Below are positions 52,976-64,000 of a stretch of DNA of 64,000 nucleotides, in pieces. The notes beneath the pieces were generated by a model. The model saw only the letters and a list, made by a program, of their open reading frames with translations, ran no database searches and was not told the DNA's origin. Location of the stretch: NCBI GenBank assembly GCA_006503535.1, contig QYRS01000013.1, forward strand, positions 310,001-374,000. The letters are read 5' to 3'. How positions within the stretch are numbered: the first letter of the stretch is position 1; the number at the start of each line of letters is the position of its first letter. The position numbers and the translations under genes were made by a program. Source of the stretch: Arthrinium phaeospermum. Lineage: Eukaryota > Ascomycota > Sordariomycetes > Amphisphaeriales > Apiosporaceae.

Positions 52976-54538
52976 TCAGTCGTCGTCTGTAACGCCGAGC
53001 TTCGCCTTCTTGAGGGAGATTTCTTCTTTGGTTTTATGAATCGTGTTGACGATACGCTTCTTCAAGATCGGGTTTTGCTGGGCTTGAAGTTGCGCCTCAG
53101 CAGTAGCAAGCTGTTTCTCGAGCTGGTGCAGGTCCTCCCGGGCCTCTCGCTTCTGCTGTTCCTCCTCGTCGAGTTCGTCGTCGTCGTCATCATCATCTTC
53201 CTCAGATATGTCCTCTTCATCGTCTTCGGCTTCGTCATCACTGGCTTCTTGCAGGGGCGCCGCTGGTGTCGCCGCTCCCATGGTCATTGGTGTTGCGGCC
53301 TCCATTTGTGTGGCAGGCGTGGCAGCTTCTGCCTCCATGTCCATTTCCATACCGGCCAGTTCGAACTCACGCTCCAGGTCTTCATCGTCGATATCAGACT
53401 CTTCTTTTTCGTCTTCGGCCCCAGTCTGTGGTCCGAAGTAGTCCTCTTCATCCTCATCGCCTTCGGCGTCGGCGCCCGAGTCCGACATTTCTTCGTCTTC
53501 ATTGTCTTGAATATACTCGATTGAAGTTTCGATGGCCTTCTCGTCATCCGCCATCAGCTTCTTAACCATTTGACTCACGCTTGCCAACTGCTTCTCAGTC
53601 ATGACCTTCCTGAACCTGCGGTTGACAGCATCATGCATGGGAGGCGTAAGACCATGTGGCCACCGGAGTTCGGACCGCTGGGCCATGGGGGGCAAGGCTA
53701 TTGATTTGGCATCAGCCTCGTTCTTCACCTTGGCGAAGCATAGCAACATCTGAGTGACGTCGGAGTTCTTCATCATGGCTTTGCGGTCCCATGACTTCAT
53801 TGCTTCCGTGATTGTAGGAAGATCGACCAGGACCGCGGCGTAGTGTTCTCCATCGACCGTGACCATTGCCCTGCGCTCCTTGGCATCGATAAACTGAATG
53901 CTAACGTCCGCACCGCCCGCGGCCTTGGGTTGGCCGATGGTACCCTTTTCAAGGGCATCCCGCAGGTATTCCGTCGATGGGCCCGGAAGGGTGCGCAGAA
54001 TCATCAGGGTCTCTCTGACAGGATCTCCTTCCTTATCATCGGCCTCCGAGTCGTAAGCATCGCCCGGGCGGTGTTTGACTGGCTCTCCCTTGGCACGCCA
54101 TTTGATGCCCAGAGGGGTGGATGCACTGATGAGAGGTGTCGAGCCGGTGCCCGTCTTCTTGACCTTGATCTTCTTGGAGGCCAAAGGCTGATCTTCGTCG
54201 CTCGAGTAGTTGCGCTTCTTTGATTCGATGACCTTGGCGGTAGGCTTGGGTTGCCTCCCAGCTTTCGTCTTGCTCAGGGCCGCCGGTGCGGAGACTCCAG
54301 GAGTGGTGGGCGTGCTCTGTATCTTGATCTTGATTTTCTTTTCGGAGCCGCCAGGCGTTGGCGTGTCACCGCTGAAAGAAGGCTGCCGTGAGGCAGTATT
54401 GAGCTTTAGAATGGGACGCGGATTCTCGGTAGCGGGGGTTGCAGCGGATTTGATGTCGGTGGTAGGCGGCGGCGGCATGCCGTGACTGGCGGTATTCAGT
54501 TTCAGGGTTGGCTTCTTGGCTTCATTGACGTCGCCCAT
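52976..54538 (-). CDS. TAF7: TFIID subunit TAF7 (TAFII55)
   Basis: Single exon, 520 residues from ATG 54538 (MGDVNEAKKPTLKLNTASHG); the frame is open further upstream but that part is not conserved in style. The N-terminal 160 residues are disordered and basic. The TAFII55 domain spans roughly 170-350: RETLMILRTLPGPSTEYLRD, the segment DGEHYAAVLVDLPTITEAMK, and the hallmark end RWPHGLTPPMHDAVNRRFRK. A long acidic region with MEAATP-type repeats and a C-terminal coiled coil (EDLHQLEKQLATAEAQLQAQ) follow. TAF7 is part of the TFIID core-promoter complex and restrains TAF1 activity during initiation. It lies head to head with TAF3, another TFIID subunit. Confidence 0.94.
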   Translation of the reverse strand: MGDVNEAKKPTLKLNTASHGMPPPPTTDIKSAATPATENPRPILKLNTASRQPSFSGDTPTPGGSEKKIKIKIQSTPTTPGVSAPAALSKTKAGRQPKPTAKVIESKKRNYSSDEDQPLASKKIKVKKTGTGSTPLISASTPLGIKWRAKGEPVKHRPGDAYDSEADDKEGDPVRETLMILRTLPGPSTEYLRDALEKGTIGQPKAAGGADVSIQFIDAKERRAMVTVDGEHYAAVLVDLPTITEAMKSWDRKAMMKNSDVTQMLLCFAKVKNEADAKSIALPPMAQRSELRWPHGLTPPMHDAVNRRFRKVMTEKQLASVSQMVKKLMADDEKAIETSIEYIQDNEDEEMSDSGADAEGDEDEEDYFGPQTGAEDEKEESDIDDEDLEREFELAGMEMDMEAEAATPATQMEAATPMTMGAATPAAPLQEASDDEAEDDEEDISEEDDDDDDDELDEEEQQKREAREDLHQLEKQLATAEAQLQAQQNPILKKRIVNTIHKTKEEISLKKAKLGVTDDD

Positions 54539-55589
54539 GATGGATGGGTGAGTATTAATGCAGGCGCAAGCACAGCCGGTACGTCGCGATGGAGTCAGGT
54601 CTGAGGTGCAGCAGGACGTAAAGGCTGAGCGTGGTTGGCGTCGATCCGGGAAATCGGTGTCGCAAAGTTGAAGCTCCAAAAGATGCTCGAATTGATACAC
54701 CCTCACACCTAAGAGGCAGTTAATTGATGGAGTCAGTCGCGCCCTTTCGGTGTCCTGGCGTGACAAGGATTGGAGCTGCTAGCGCAACGTGGGGGGCAGC
54801 CTGTAGTTGGTAAGAGCTGTAAAGCTGTAAAAGGACCTCTCTCTCTCCACTGGAGCAATTGGCTACAGGCGAGTGAGTGGGTGAGGTGAAAGTTAAGTTA
54901 ATAAATAAATGTACAGGTGCCAGGTGCACACGCGATCCTGAACCGTACCCACCGGGGCTTAACGTTCACAATGTCCGACTGTGCTTTCCACGTTCCTCGA
55001 GCTTCCCAGCTTCCTTCCATTCCTTCATCTACGGCGGCTCGAAGCGAATCCCGCGCCCATGCCCAACATCACACAATTTTTAGAAAGAACACCCATCATA
55101 CCAGACCCACATTCGTTCTCTTGTCTTCCTCCCTGTCGCGCCTCATTTTGTGCCCACGCCCACCTCCGTTTGTGAGAGGCGCATACCTTTGACGATGCTG
55201 CCATAGAGCCTTCGGATGTCCCACATCAACATCGAAAAGAGACAGTGGAGGATCTCCGGCTTGGAAGACGGCCCAACACACCACACAACTCGAACAATCG
55301 CATTCGGCTCGAACAGGATAGAAAGCTCTACGAACGAAGCAGTTCCCAGGCATCTGGCTCTTCTTGGAAGCTGAAGAACCAAGAAGAAGAAGAAGAAAAT
55401 CAGCAGCTTCTGCCAATACATTCTTGTTGCGCACGACATTCACCTCCTACGACTGCAGCCACTTGAGCCCACTTCAGATAAACTACTTTACACCGCCGAA
55501 TACAAGTCTCACCGCGAACTTTCAACTCCCATACCTCCTCTCGTTCTCGTCATAACCCGTACCTGTGCGCCTTGGACTTGCCCCTGGCC
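54539..55589. promoter_or_regulatory. Shared divergent upstream region of TAF7 and TAF3
   Basis: 1.05 kb between two head-to-head TFIID subunit genes. It contains AT-rich and CT-rich stretches but no open frame I would call a gene. Transcription start sites cannot be placed from sequence alone. Confidence 0.5.
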
Positions 55590-56366
55590 ATGTCGACCAA
55601 CGAGGCGCCCCGAGGAGTGCCCTCGACCCAGTACTTCCACGCCCTCCTGCGACCCGCCATCCTCCAGATCCTGCGAGCGCAGGGCTACTACGCCTGCAGC
55701 CCCGCCGTTCTCGACAACGTCACGGAGCTGGCGAGCCGCTACCTGACGGAACTCGCCGACCGCACTGCCCGCTTCATGGAGACGAACAGCGAGGCCACGC
55801 TCCAGCCCACCCTGGCCGACGCCCGCATGGCCATGGAGCAATGCGGCGTCTTCGCCCCGACGCGCCTGCACACGGCGCAAGTCTGGGCCGACCAGGAGGA
55901 CACGAGCGGCGTCGACGACTTCATCGGTTGGGCCGAGGGCCCCAAGAACGCAAAGATCCGCAAGGTGGCCCAGGCAATCTCCGAACCTACAGGTCTCGAG
56001 GATGCGGATGCGGCCGAGGAGACCGCCAACAACTATCTAGCCGGTAAGTCCCTCTTCAGAACAGCCAAAAGACAAGCTGTCGGTTGCTAACTTTGCGCGC
56101 GCTCTTTTCCCCTCGTAGCTTTGAAGAAGAAGCACAACAAGAACGACCAGGAATCAAAGTACACCAGTACAGTCCTGGGCAAGGGCAACGACCACGGCGA
56201 CATCCCCGTCGAGGGCGGCCCTGTGGCCAGCGTCAAGGACTGGGAGCAGATGATGCGCGAGGCCGCACGACGACCGCGCGAGCCTACTCCCGACTCCCGT
56301 CCTCCGAGCTCCGGGCTTAGTTCGCTCGCCGACGACGACGTGGAGATGATGGAAATCGAGATATAG
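55590..56366 (+). CDS. TAF3: TFIID subunit TAF3 (histone-fold)
   Basis: Exons 55590..56043 and 56119..56366 (75-bp intron, phase 1) give 233 residues. The N-terminal 90 residues form a bromodomain-associated histone fold: YFHALLRPAILQILRAQGYY, then LDNVTELASRYLTELADRTA and FMETNSEATLQPTLADARMA. The rest is polar, with KVAQAISEPTG and a C-terminal DWEQMMREAARRP segment and acidic end. There is no C-terminal PHD finger, as in fungal rather than animal TAF3. TAF3 pairs with TAF10 inside TFIID. The ATG at 55590 was chosen because upstream codons in frame lack ATG and lack conservation. Confidence 0.88.
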
Positions 56367-57298
56367 CAGTTACTCAGCATTCAGAGCCGGCGCTCTCTAA
56401 GTTGTGCGTCGGCAAGAGATGGGCGTGAATTTCGGCATGGCGTTGGTGGTTCTTTCAGAAAGAAGGAAAAAGGCGTACAGGAACGTCAAAGACACGGTTG
56501 GGCAGCATAGCAGGAAGGGTGTGGTAAGGAAACGAACGAAGTGCTGACCAGGCGACAGCAAGGCATCTATCTATCTGCTTTGTTTTGGTGTGCTGACGAT
56601 GTTTTCCGGGTTTGAGCACGATACCCCTTTTCTGCATATGCTCGACCCATAAAATACATTTGACATCGCGGACTCGTTCATGTTGAAATAGTGTAAATAA
56701 ATATAAATACCAAAATGAAAGTCAATTACAGATCGGGTTGTATAAATGGGGATGGTCTTCACAGTCTCACGCAATATATGGCATCAAGAAGATCAAAGTC
56801 GGTCCAAGTTGTATTATATCATCATCGGGCTACACGTAGCTTTCCCATCGTAGCGAATGTGTCCGGATATACAAAAGGAACCTCAACCACATCCCACGTC
56901 CAGATGTTTTTGCCCCAGGACATCCCTCTCTGCTTCTTCCCTTTTCCTGGCATGCGTAGATGCTGCTACTGTCGCTGCCGCGAGAAGCAGCAGACCGAGC
57001 TTGCGCTCAAAATCTAAGAAAATTAAGAAAATTGTGTAAATCAGTCGTTCAGGGCATCCTCCTTCCATTTTGCCCCTAGATTCAACAGCCGAAGTGCCCA
57101 AAGGAGGTTTCGCCAACAAGATAAAAAAAATACTGGCAGCCACATCGCCAAGTAGCACGCACAAGATCGCTCATGATAATAAAAAGAAATATACGAAGAA
57201 TGTCGCTTCGACAGAGATATTCAAAGCCCGCCACGTCCCAACAGGGCGTGGAGGAAAATGAGAAGATAGAGAAAAGGGGAATGGGAATGGGGCATCCA
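56367..57298. other. Convergent spacer between TAF3 and the F-box gene
   Basis: AT-rich 3' flanking sequence of both genes; nothing else seen. Confidence 0.5.
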
Positions 57299-60200
57299 TC
57301 ACATGACCATGCATTTGCTTCCTTTGCCGGCCTTGCCATCCCGGGGTGCGTTGGAGGCCCAGGTCACGTCGGTCCAGGCGGCGCTGCTGGCGGCGTCGTT
57401 CTCATTGGCCTTCTTCTGCTTGCGCCGGCCCGCCCAGCCGCGGGTCTTGGCGTCCTGCACGTTCTTGGCCGCGCTGCGCCTGGCGCGACTGGGCCGCCGG
57501 CTCAGACTAGTATGATGCCGTAGGGAGGAGCTGGTCAGTTGCGAGGACGACGGCGGCGGCGGGACCATGAGCGGCTGCCCGTTCGGTCCCTGATGGCCGG
57601 TCGCAGCGCTGCGGCTCCCATTGCCAGTATTGCTGTAGACGGTCTCAAGACGGTCGGCAACGGGGCGGCTAGGGCCATCAACACCTAGGATAGGCTGTGG
57701 GTGCCGGGGCACAGGCGCATGAAGCACTGGCTCCGAAGGTGTGTCTTGTGCTTCTGCCTGATCGGGGGTGTCAAAGGCTCCAGTAACACCTGTTGGCGTG
57801 CTGATTATCAACGGAAGCTCGGGGGCGGGTGTGTTAGAGAAGTTGGCTCCAAGGCTAAGCCTGTTCGACGAGGGAGGGCGGGTCTGTGAACTGCGACCAA
57901 TGGGCACCCTTGGGATTTGGAAAGAGCCCGAAGCAGGCCGCGGTACCTGCTGATTCTCCTGACGATGGTGCAGTGCTGACAGCGCGTTCGGGCTGGGTAA
58001 AGGGGGGAGAGCAGCTGCCAACATCTCCCTATTGGAGATGTTTAATGCAGGCGCTGAGCGAGGATAGCCCAACACAGTGGCCGTAGGTGGTTCACTGGGC
58101 TCGGGATGCGCCTTTGGCCAAGTGCTCGCATTTGGAAGCCGCCCAATGACGGGGTCCTGGCTCGCTCGGCCACTTGGACTTTGCGACATCTGGGTCGAAG
58201 AAGTTGAAGGTCTCTCCGAGTTGGCCGGGTCTGATGCGACAGAGTTTTGATACGGTACTGCGCCCGCAAAGTAGGAATTTGACGATGAAGCTAGGGTCTG
58301 GCTTGCAGCAGATGCAGCAGAATCTGACGGTCGTCTTTGCTGACTTGTTTGCGTAAAGGCGGTTGGTGGGGCCGAGTCGATGGGTGAAACATCGTAAATA
58401 TCTTCCTGGTTATTGAGGTTGGGGTACTGAGAACTGCTAGTCCGGGGTCGAACAGAACTCGAGCCCGGCCGGTAATGGGGGGTATCGGTAGACTGTGGCT
58501 CGCTTCGAGTCACCGATTCGCTCGCGGTACGTTGCTGTGACTGACCCGTTTGCCAGGACATGCGAGACCGCCGGTCACGGGCTGGAGACGTCTGGAGCTT
58601 AGGTAGATCTGGTCGCGCTGCGAAGCTGCTTGAACTGTGGGACGGTATTTGAGTCAGTTGCGGCAGCGGTGGTGGTGGCGATGGCGTCGTCGGGACTCGT
58701 GTCGAAGCAGCCGATGGAGGTGCGAGGGGGTGCGCGGAATGTTGATTGCTAGGGTCGAGCCCGACTCCAGGTATGGCAGGAGCTCGGAGAAAGGCCGGGG
58801 TGTCCCCAGGATCCTCCTTTGAATATGGCGGTGGCGGCGGAACCCAGTTGTCTGCATCGCTTTCATGAGGGTGTTCAGCTCGCCCATCAGCCCGGCGATA
58901 CTGTATGCGTCCGTTGGTGGCGGTCGAGGGATGAAGACGACGGTTGACTGCGGCCGCCGTGGCAGCGCGTCGTAATGTTGGTCCGGACCGGGGGCTTGCA
59001 TGGGCGTAAGGCGCGTCAAGAGCCTCCTGTGCTTCTTCCAGCGTTGCCTCCTCGGGCTCCTCGCGAGTAACGATGCTCATGTTAGACCGGCTGGTTGATA
59101 CACCTATCCGTCGCGGTACCAGCGGGTCATCGTCACTGTTCCTGTCGACTGGGAGTGCAGGGTGTCTCATGAGTGACTCCGCTTGCGCAACCGCCGATGG
59201 CGTCGATCGCATCACACCGGGGCGGCCACCGCCACGCCTTTGGGCTACGGTCCTCCTTCGGACGATGGCCACTTCGGTATCCATGTCACGGTGCTCCTCT
59301 TCCAACGCCTCGGGCTCCTGACTACCAACCTCGATGGTGATGTCGACCGCTTCTCCATCATTGGTGCCATAATCGAAGTCAAGAATGGTGATTCGACCCC
59401 CGTCAACAAAGTCAATCCCATCCTCCTCGGTTATGGGTTTGGATGGCTGGACTCCACGTGCTGCGACGACCAGCCGCTCCTGCAGTGAACTCGAGCCGTA
59501 ATCCGCAACCCACTTTACAGTGCTAACACCCTCCAATGCCGTCACCTTGCGGCCGCTCACAAATGTGTTACGATACTTATCACACAGAATCTGCCACTGA
59601 GGGACCCGACCCCCATTTGTCTCTTGCAGGCGGGATGAGGGAGTGCGATTGACCGAGAGTGAGCTGTTCCGGCGGTTCAGGCCCGGCGCTCCTGGCTCCG
59701 AGGAGGAGGAATTGGTACTTGGCTCGGGCACAGCCTCCAGATCCTCGGGGATTCCATAGATCCACACATCTTTGTTCTCGAACCCGGCAGAGACCAACTC
59801 TCCGCAGTAGGTTGCTGCGGGTAATGTACACGGTACCAGCGTCGACTGGGCAGACGTATTCGGTATGGGCCCGGTGAAATAGGTCGTCCCGTTGCGCAGA
59901 TCGTCAATCCGCACGGCCCGGAAGGTTTCGAAACTGCTGTCGTAGGTGAAGGTCCAGCTGGCTTCCTCCGAGCTTGACTCTTGGAGGAGCACGGCATGGC
60001 TACAGTCGCGACTCGTATTCGGAAAGAGTATGGAGGTCGTCCATAGTGCGCTGATGTTGTTCTCCCCCATGTGGCTCCCCGGATCGTAGTATGGCGCGGT
60101 GAGGATGACTGTATTGGGGGGCTGTGCGAGGGTCGTTGTCCCAAGCAACTGCGTCCCGTCGAAGGAGAATGCCAAGGAATCTACGCCATCGCACTTGACT

Positions 60201-61090
60201 GCCCTCCTGTCAGTTGGTAATGCTCCGGTATGGAGTGATTGGACTTCAATTCCTCCTTCGTAGGCAGCCGCCAGTACACTGCCGCACGGCGACAAGGCTA
60301 TCGTGCGCGGCGCATTGTCCAGAATGAGCGACTGGGTTCGCCTCGGGGGTTGTTGGCGGAGGTCATACACATCCACTTGCATATCACTGGAGAGTACAGC
60401 AAGTAGACTCGCATCATCCAAGGTACAGGCAGCGACCGGCCTGCGCATAATCTTCAGCTCCCTCTTGACGACGAGCTCCGGGTCTCGAATGTCCAAGACG
60501 TAGATCCGTGACGAGTTATAGGCGAGTAGATGGTAGCCCCGCGGTGAGGAACTAAACTGCATGCCCTCGCCGCCAGGCACCGAGGAGGAGCTGATTGAGT
60601 TGGAAACCAGCTTGATGGTAGTTGTGCGCGGTCGCAGGTAGGCTTCGAAGAGGTTTCTCTTGACCTCGCGCGCAAAGAGGCGGCGCAGCTTGGGCAGGGC
60701 ATCCTCGCCGCCCTTGTCCAGGGTGGGCGGCACGGTTCTGTGGCTGGCCGCGTAAGAGGGGCATCGCGACAAATGGTAGGCATAGAGATGTGCTTGTTGC
60801 GAAACGCGCCTCCAATTCGAGTTGAGGAGGATGAGGGATGCGAAAGATTCCGGGTCTGTCAGGCGCAGGATTCTAGCAGCACAGGCAATATTGTCAGTCA
60901 GTGAGCTCTGGTTGTTCGAGATTCATTCATTCATTCATTCATTCGCTGCGACGACGTACTGCTCGATTATCTCGTCAGGCAACCTCTTGAATGCCGACCT
61001 CGCATCATCGCGGGCGGCGGCTGATGATGAGCGTGGTCTCTTCTCCATGCTTGGGCGCGATGCCGTGACCGTCTCGCCAGCGTTGTCCAT
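57299..61090 (-). CDS. F-box protein with WD40-like propeller and C-terminal CaaX box
   Basis: Exons 60960..61090 and 57299..60905 (54-bp intron, phase 2) give 1245 residues. The intron splits the F-box (about 36-78): exon 1 ends RLPDEIIEH and exon 2 continues SLTDNIACAARILRLTDPES, then ILLNSNWRRVSQQAHLYAYH. A WD40-like region at about 140-520 contains repeated blades (RIYVLDIRDPELVVKREL, QVDVYDLRQQPP, APRTIALSPCGSVLAAAYEG). The remaining 700 residues are Ser/Pro-rich and disordered. The basic C-terminus (GRRKQKK) ends in KCMVM, so the last four residues CMVM form a CaaX prenylation motif. F-box proteins recruit substrates to SCF ubiquitin ligases; target and membrane role here are unknown. 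Without exon 1 the F-box would be missed, because the main exon has no good ATG. Confidence 0.85.
60927..60950 (-). repeat. ATTC tetranucleotide repeat in the F-box gene intron
   Basis: About six ATTC copies fill much of the 54-bp intron that splits the F-box. Confidence 0.85.
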
Positions 61091-64000
61091 GTCGTCTTCG
61101 TCGTCGTCGTTGTCGACAGAAAGGAAAACCGAATTATTTCGACATGTAGGTGGGATAACGGTGGTTGATACGGCGCTCCAACAAGCCCACCTACTAATAA
61201 CAGGTCCCCTCCAATGTAACCTCTCTTCCGACCGACAGTGTATACCTTACCTGTCGAATTAGCCTAGGTTGGACGGCGCCAGTTAGGATGGAGGGATGGT
61301 CAGTTATTACGTGCGAGCTTGCTATTTTAGCGGAGCCGACGTTTGACGGGGGATCCCCTTTCGGCCCCCCTTTGGATGGACGGCTGGGTAGTGCCTGGTA
61401 TCCCCAATTTGGCTTTGATTTTTTGATTTTTTGTCCAATAGCCATGGACAGTTGGGCCCTTTTTTTTTGTTTCGTTCCTTTCTGGTCTGGCTCAGGAGGC
61501 GACAAAGAGGTAGGAAAAGAAGATGGTATTGGGTCGGGAAAGCCGCTCGTACGAAAGAGGGAAGGAAAGAGGACAATAGAGAGAGACCCGACTGAGGCGG
61601 AGCAGAGCAGTTGGGCGGCCTGAAAACTACCTACCTAGGCGTCTGTGTGCCTTTCAGCTTGGCCTACATGACTGACCTGTGATGCAGTGAGAAGCGACGA
61701 GGATGGATGCTAGCGTATTGGTGTCTCTGGAAGAGATACGCCTATCGATTCAGGCGTCTCAAAGTTGCCCGAAATGCCCTAACGAACAAACGAACAAAGT
61801 CGAGCCATCCCGGAACTCGCAAGCGACAACTACATAACCTACCTACTGATTCTGCACTGGGCTTGCTTGCTGCCACTTAAACTCGTGTCAAATGAAGGGA
61901 CCGGGGGGGTCAAAAGTCGCGATCTGCAAGGGTTGGGCAATCAATCAACCAATCCATCCGTGCTCAGGCTGCGTGCTATGTACTACGGATACTAGAGGTG
62001 GTGGGTGGTGATCCCCCATTACCCATGGCAGTCAGACACATCCATCTCTCTCACATGCGGATTTCCTCTTTGTCTCTCGGTCGAATAGCCGCGAAAAGGT
62101 CCACTCGAGGTTCGTACAATGCCTGTCTCTACATATGTACTGTAATCCCAGTGCAGCACAGACACCCACCGGCCTACTGTACACGATAGATCCATTTCCC
62201 TTTTACTACGTCAACTCGGAGTTACGTTGTTTACATGTATGTTGTCAAGCTGAGCCCGTAGAAAAAAAAGGCTTCACTTGTCGTGTCGGACTTTCTGTCA
62301 CTGTAAGACTGGTACATAGGTATGGTCTAGGCCCGCGCTACTGATGCAGTGTTCTCCTTTTTGATGGAATCATATCTCGCAAACAGAAGAAAGAAAAGAG
62401 GCCAAAGAAAAAGGGACCACATCACTGTCCAGATTGGGTCCCCTTGGCGTCCCCTCAACCAGTCCACCTCAGCTTCCGGGTTCAGGTCTATTTTTAGACG
62501 TGGGCGCGCGACTCGCCCAGACGAACCTAGACTATTTACGGTACCGCTAGATATTGGTGGAACCAACCATCTCCCATCCCCGTCCAACTTGGGTGTGTAA
62601 GAGTGAGCGATGGATCGAGTGCCGTGTGCGCGAGAGCGGCGGCATGCCCAGAAAAGGGAATGTTCGAGTAGCCCAATCTCCTCAGCCGTCCCCGCCAGCG
62701 TATCGCATTCGTATTTACCTGAGTGAACAAATTGCATCATTGAAGCGCACAATGCCGAGGCAAGAGAATGCTGGCAGCACAAGTGCCATTTTTTCCTGGC
62801 ACTGGACCTGGGATGATTCAAGTACATACGCGGTGAGGAATAGGAGCAGCAATTTGATACCGGCGGGAGGCAGGCTGTGGGGATACAACAGGCAGGCCAT
62901 AATTCATTGGGTGCAAGTGGGGGGATGTAAGACCAGTTTGTAGGAATTCCAGAGCTAAGGTGGCCTGGAGAAAAAAGGCCTGGTTGCTAATTCCCTCCGC
63001 CAACTACCTACGGTATTAATTGACGCCCAGGAAGATACCTAACCAACCGGCTGCGCATCTCTTCTAGCATTAACCTGGCGCCTGCATCCTTCCCCGGATT
63101 TGGAGATGATCAGATACAGACAAAGACCTGCTCACATCTCCCAGCACACTCGCTATCCAAGCTCTCTATACTCCACACGGCGAACATGTAGTTGCTGGGT
63201 CGGGTCATGACGGCAATACCAAGGTAGTAGGTAGGCAGAACATACATAACTGCCTACCTATTCAACACCACTGAAGTAAAAGCCGATGCATGTCGTGTCA
63301 CGGCCAACTAGCCTGCGGGCTCACGTGGTGCAATCTCATGCCCGCCCTTTCATATTCACAGTCATCGTTACATATGCAGAAAGCGAAGCCTGATGTCGAT
63401 GGCCCGAAACTCTATTTGCGTCTTGGTCGGCACTATCTGTACGTACGCATCCACCTGGCTGGCAAGCAACATCGTAAAGCCATCGTCATGGCCCTGGGCC
63501 AGTATATTAGACCCGTGACTAGATATATATAAGCATCCAAGCTATCCGGCGGGCATGTCCTCCCTACCATCGCGTGGTTTCTTAGCCATGTAGACTTGAT
63601 TACCCATATACTGCACCTCCCTCCTCGCCCATACCGAAACGAGGCAGGATTTCCGCCCCGCGAGCTCAACATGTATAATGCCTCGTGTAACGTCCTGGGC
63701 CATGCGGATGGGAGAACCTCCGAGTACCTGCCAATCGAAAACTATGGCATGATCGGGAACATGCGGACGTGTGCCTTGGTAGCGATGGACGGTAGCATAG
63801 GTAGGTATGGCTGGGTCGCAGGCATCTCAACATCGAACGGCGTTGCTAACCACCACAATGTACGCTCCGTGTAGATTTCATGTGCTGGTGAGTATTGGCC
63901 ATAGAGCGAGGAGGCATTGGAAAAAGAAACTGTGCCATCCCGGGCTTCATATTTATGAAAACAGAAACAAGCAAAGTAACAGTCACGAAAACAAGCTGAC
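61091..64000. other. Right-end region without a supported gene
   Basis: 2.9 kb holding the F-box gene promoter and unassigned DNA with TACCTA-type motifs. Open frames of up to 166 codons (for example 62327-62827, minus, and 62554-62943, plus) show no domain or coding character. Confidence 0.5.

Noticed and set aside
62327..62827. 166-codon minus-strand open frame near the right end
   Set aside because: Overlaps an equally plausible plus-strand frame and neither shows a domain.
10178..64000. Biosynthetic cluster, mobile element or defence system
   Set aside because: No polyketide or peptide synthase, transposase, integrase or NLR-type gene was seen; gene content is housekeeping.

Overview
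The window is nuclear DNA of a filamentous ascomycete (Pezizomycotina). The gene content and protein style fit Sordariomycetes, perhaps Hypocreales or Glomerellales; that placement is inference from recognised protein families, not from a search. Supporting signs are short introns (mostly 53-131 bp) with GTAAGT-like donors and CTAAC/CTGAC-like branch sites, GC-rich coding sequence, AT-richer spacers full of TACCTA-type repeats, and a set of single-copy eukaryotic housekeeping genes on both strands. I see no operon, transposon, CRISPR array or rRNA, and no tRNA that I can support.

Layout, left to right: COG4 (5' end outside the window, +), THO subunit 7 (+), tubulin cofactor A (-), a dynamin-like GTPase (-), S-adenosylmethionine synthetase (-), the GPN-loop GTPase GPN3 (+), an APQ12-family membrane protein (-), a SET-domain protein with a signal peptide (-), a PI-PLC-X domain phosphodiesterase (+), the checkpoint clamp loader RAD17/Rad24 (-), an 8-cysteine small secreted protein (+), the inner nuclear membrane protein SRC1/Heh (+), a membrane-anchored kelch-like protein (-), a long spacer, a divergent pair MEX67 (-) and MPH1/FANCM helicase (+), a single-pass membrane protein with a polyglutamine tract (-), nucleolin-like NSR1/Gar2 (-), complex I 12 kDa subunit (+), mitochondrial ribosomal protein mL54/MrpL37 (+), TAF7 (-), TAF3 (+), and a large F-box/propeller protein ending in a CaaX box (-).

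Themes: mRNA synthesis and export (TAF7, TAF3, THOC7, MEX67, with GPN3 for RNA polymerase II assembly), nuclear envelope (SRC1, APQ12), genome maintenance (RAD17, MPH1) and mitochondrial function (complex I subunit, mL54). These are ordinary housekeeping genes, and I find no convincing undescribed multigene system.

The strongest anomaly is the interval of about 36.6-43.3 kb. MEX67 and MPH1 are both recognisable end to end but broken by many small indels, nearly all one-base deletions, while genes on both sides are intact. Either both genes are decaying or, more likely, this stretch of the assembly was poorly polished. Other points worth a look: head-to-head TFIID genes TAF7/TAF3; an SRC1 intron whose retention would remove the second membrane segment; a prenylation motif on the F-box protein; an in-frame 30-bp tandem duplication in the dynamin GTPase domain; a secreted-looking SET protein; and a 27-base poly(G) tract.
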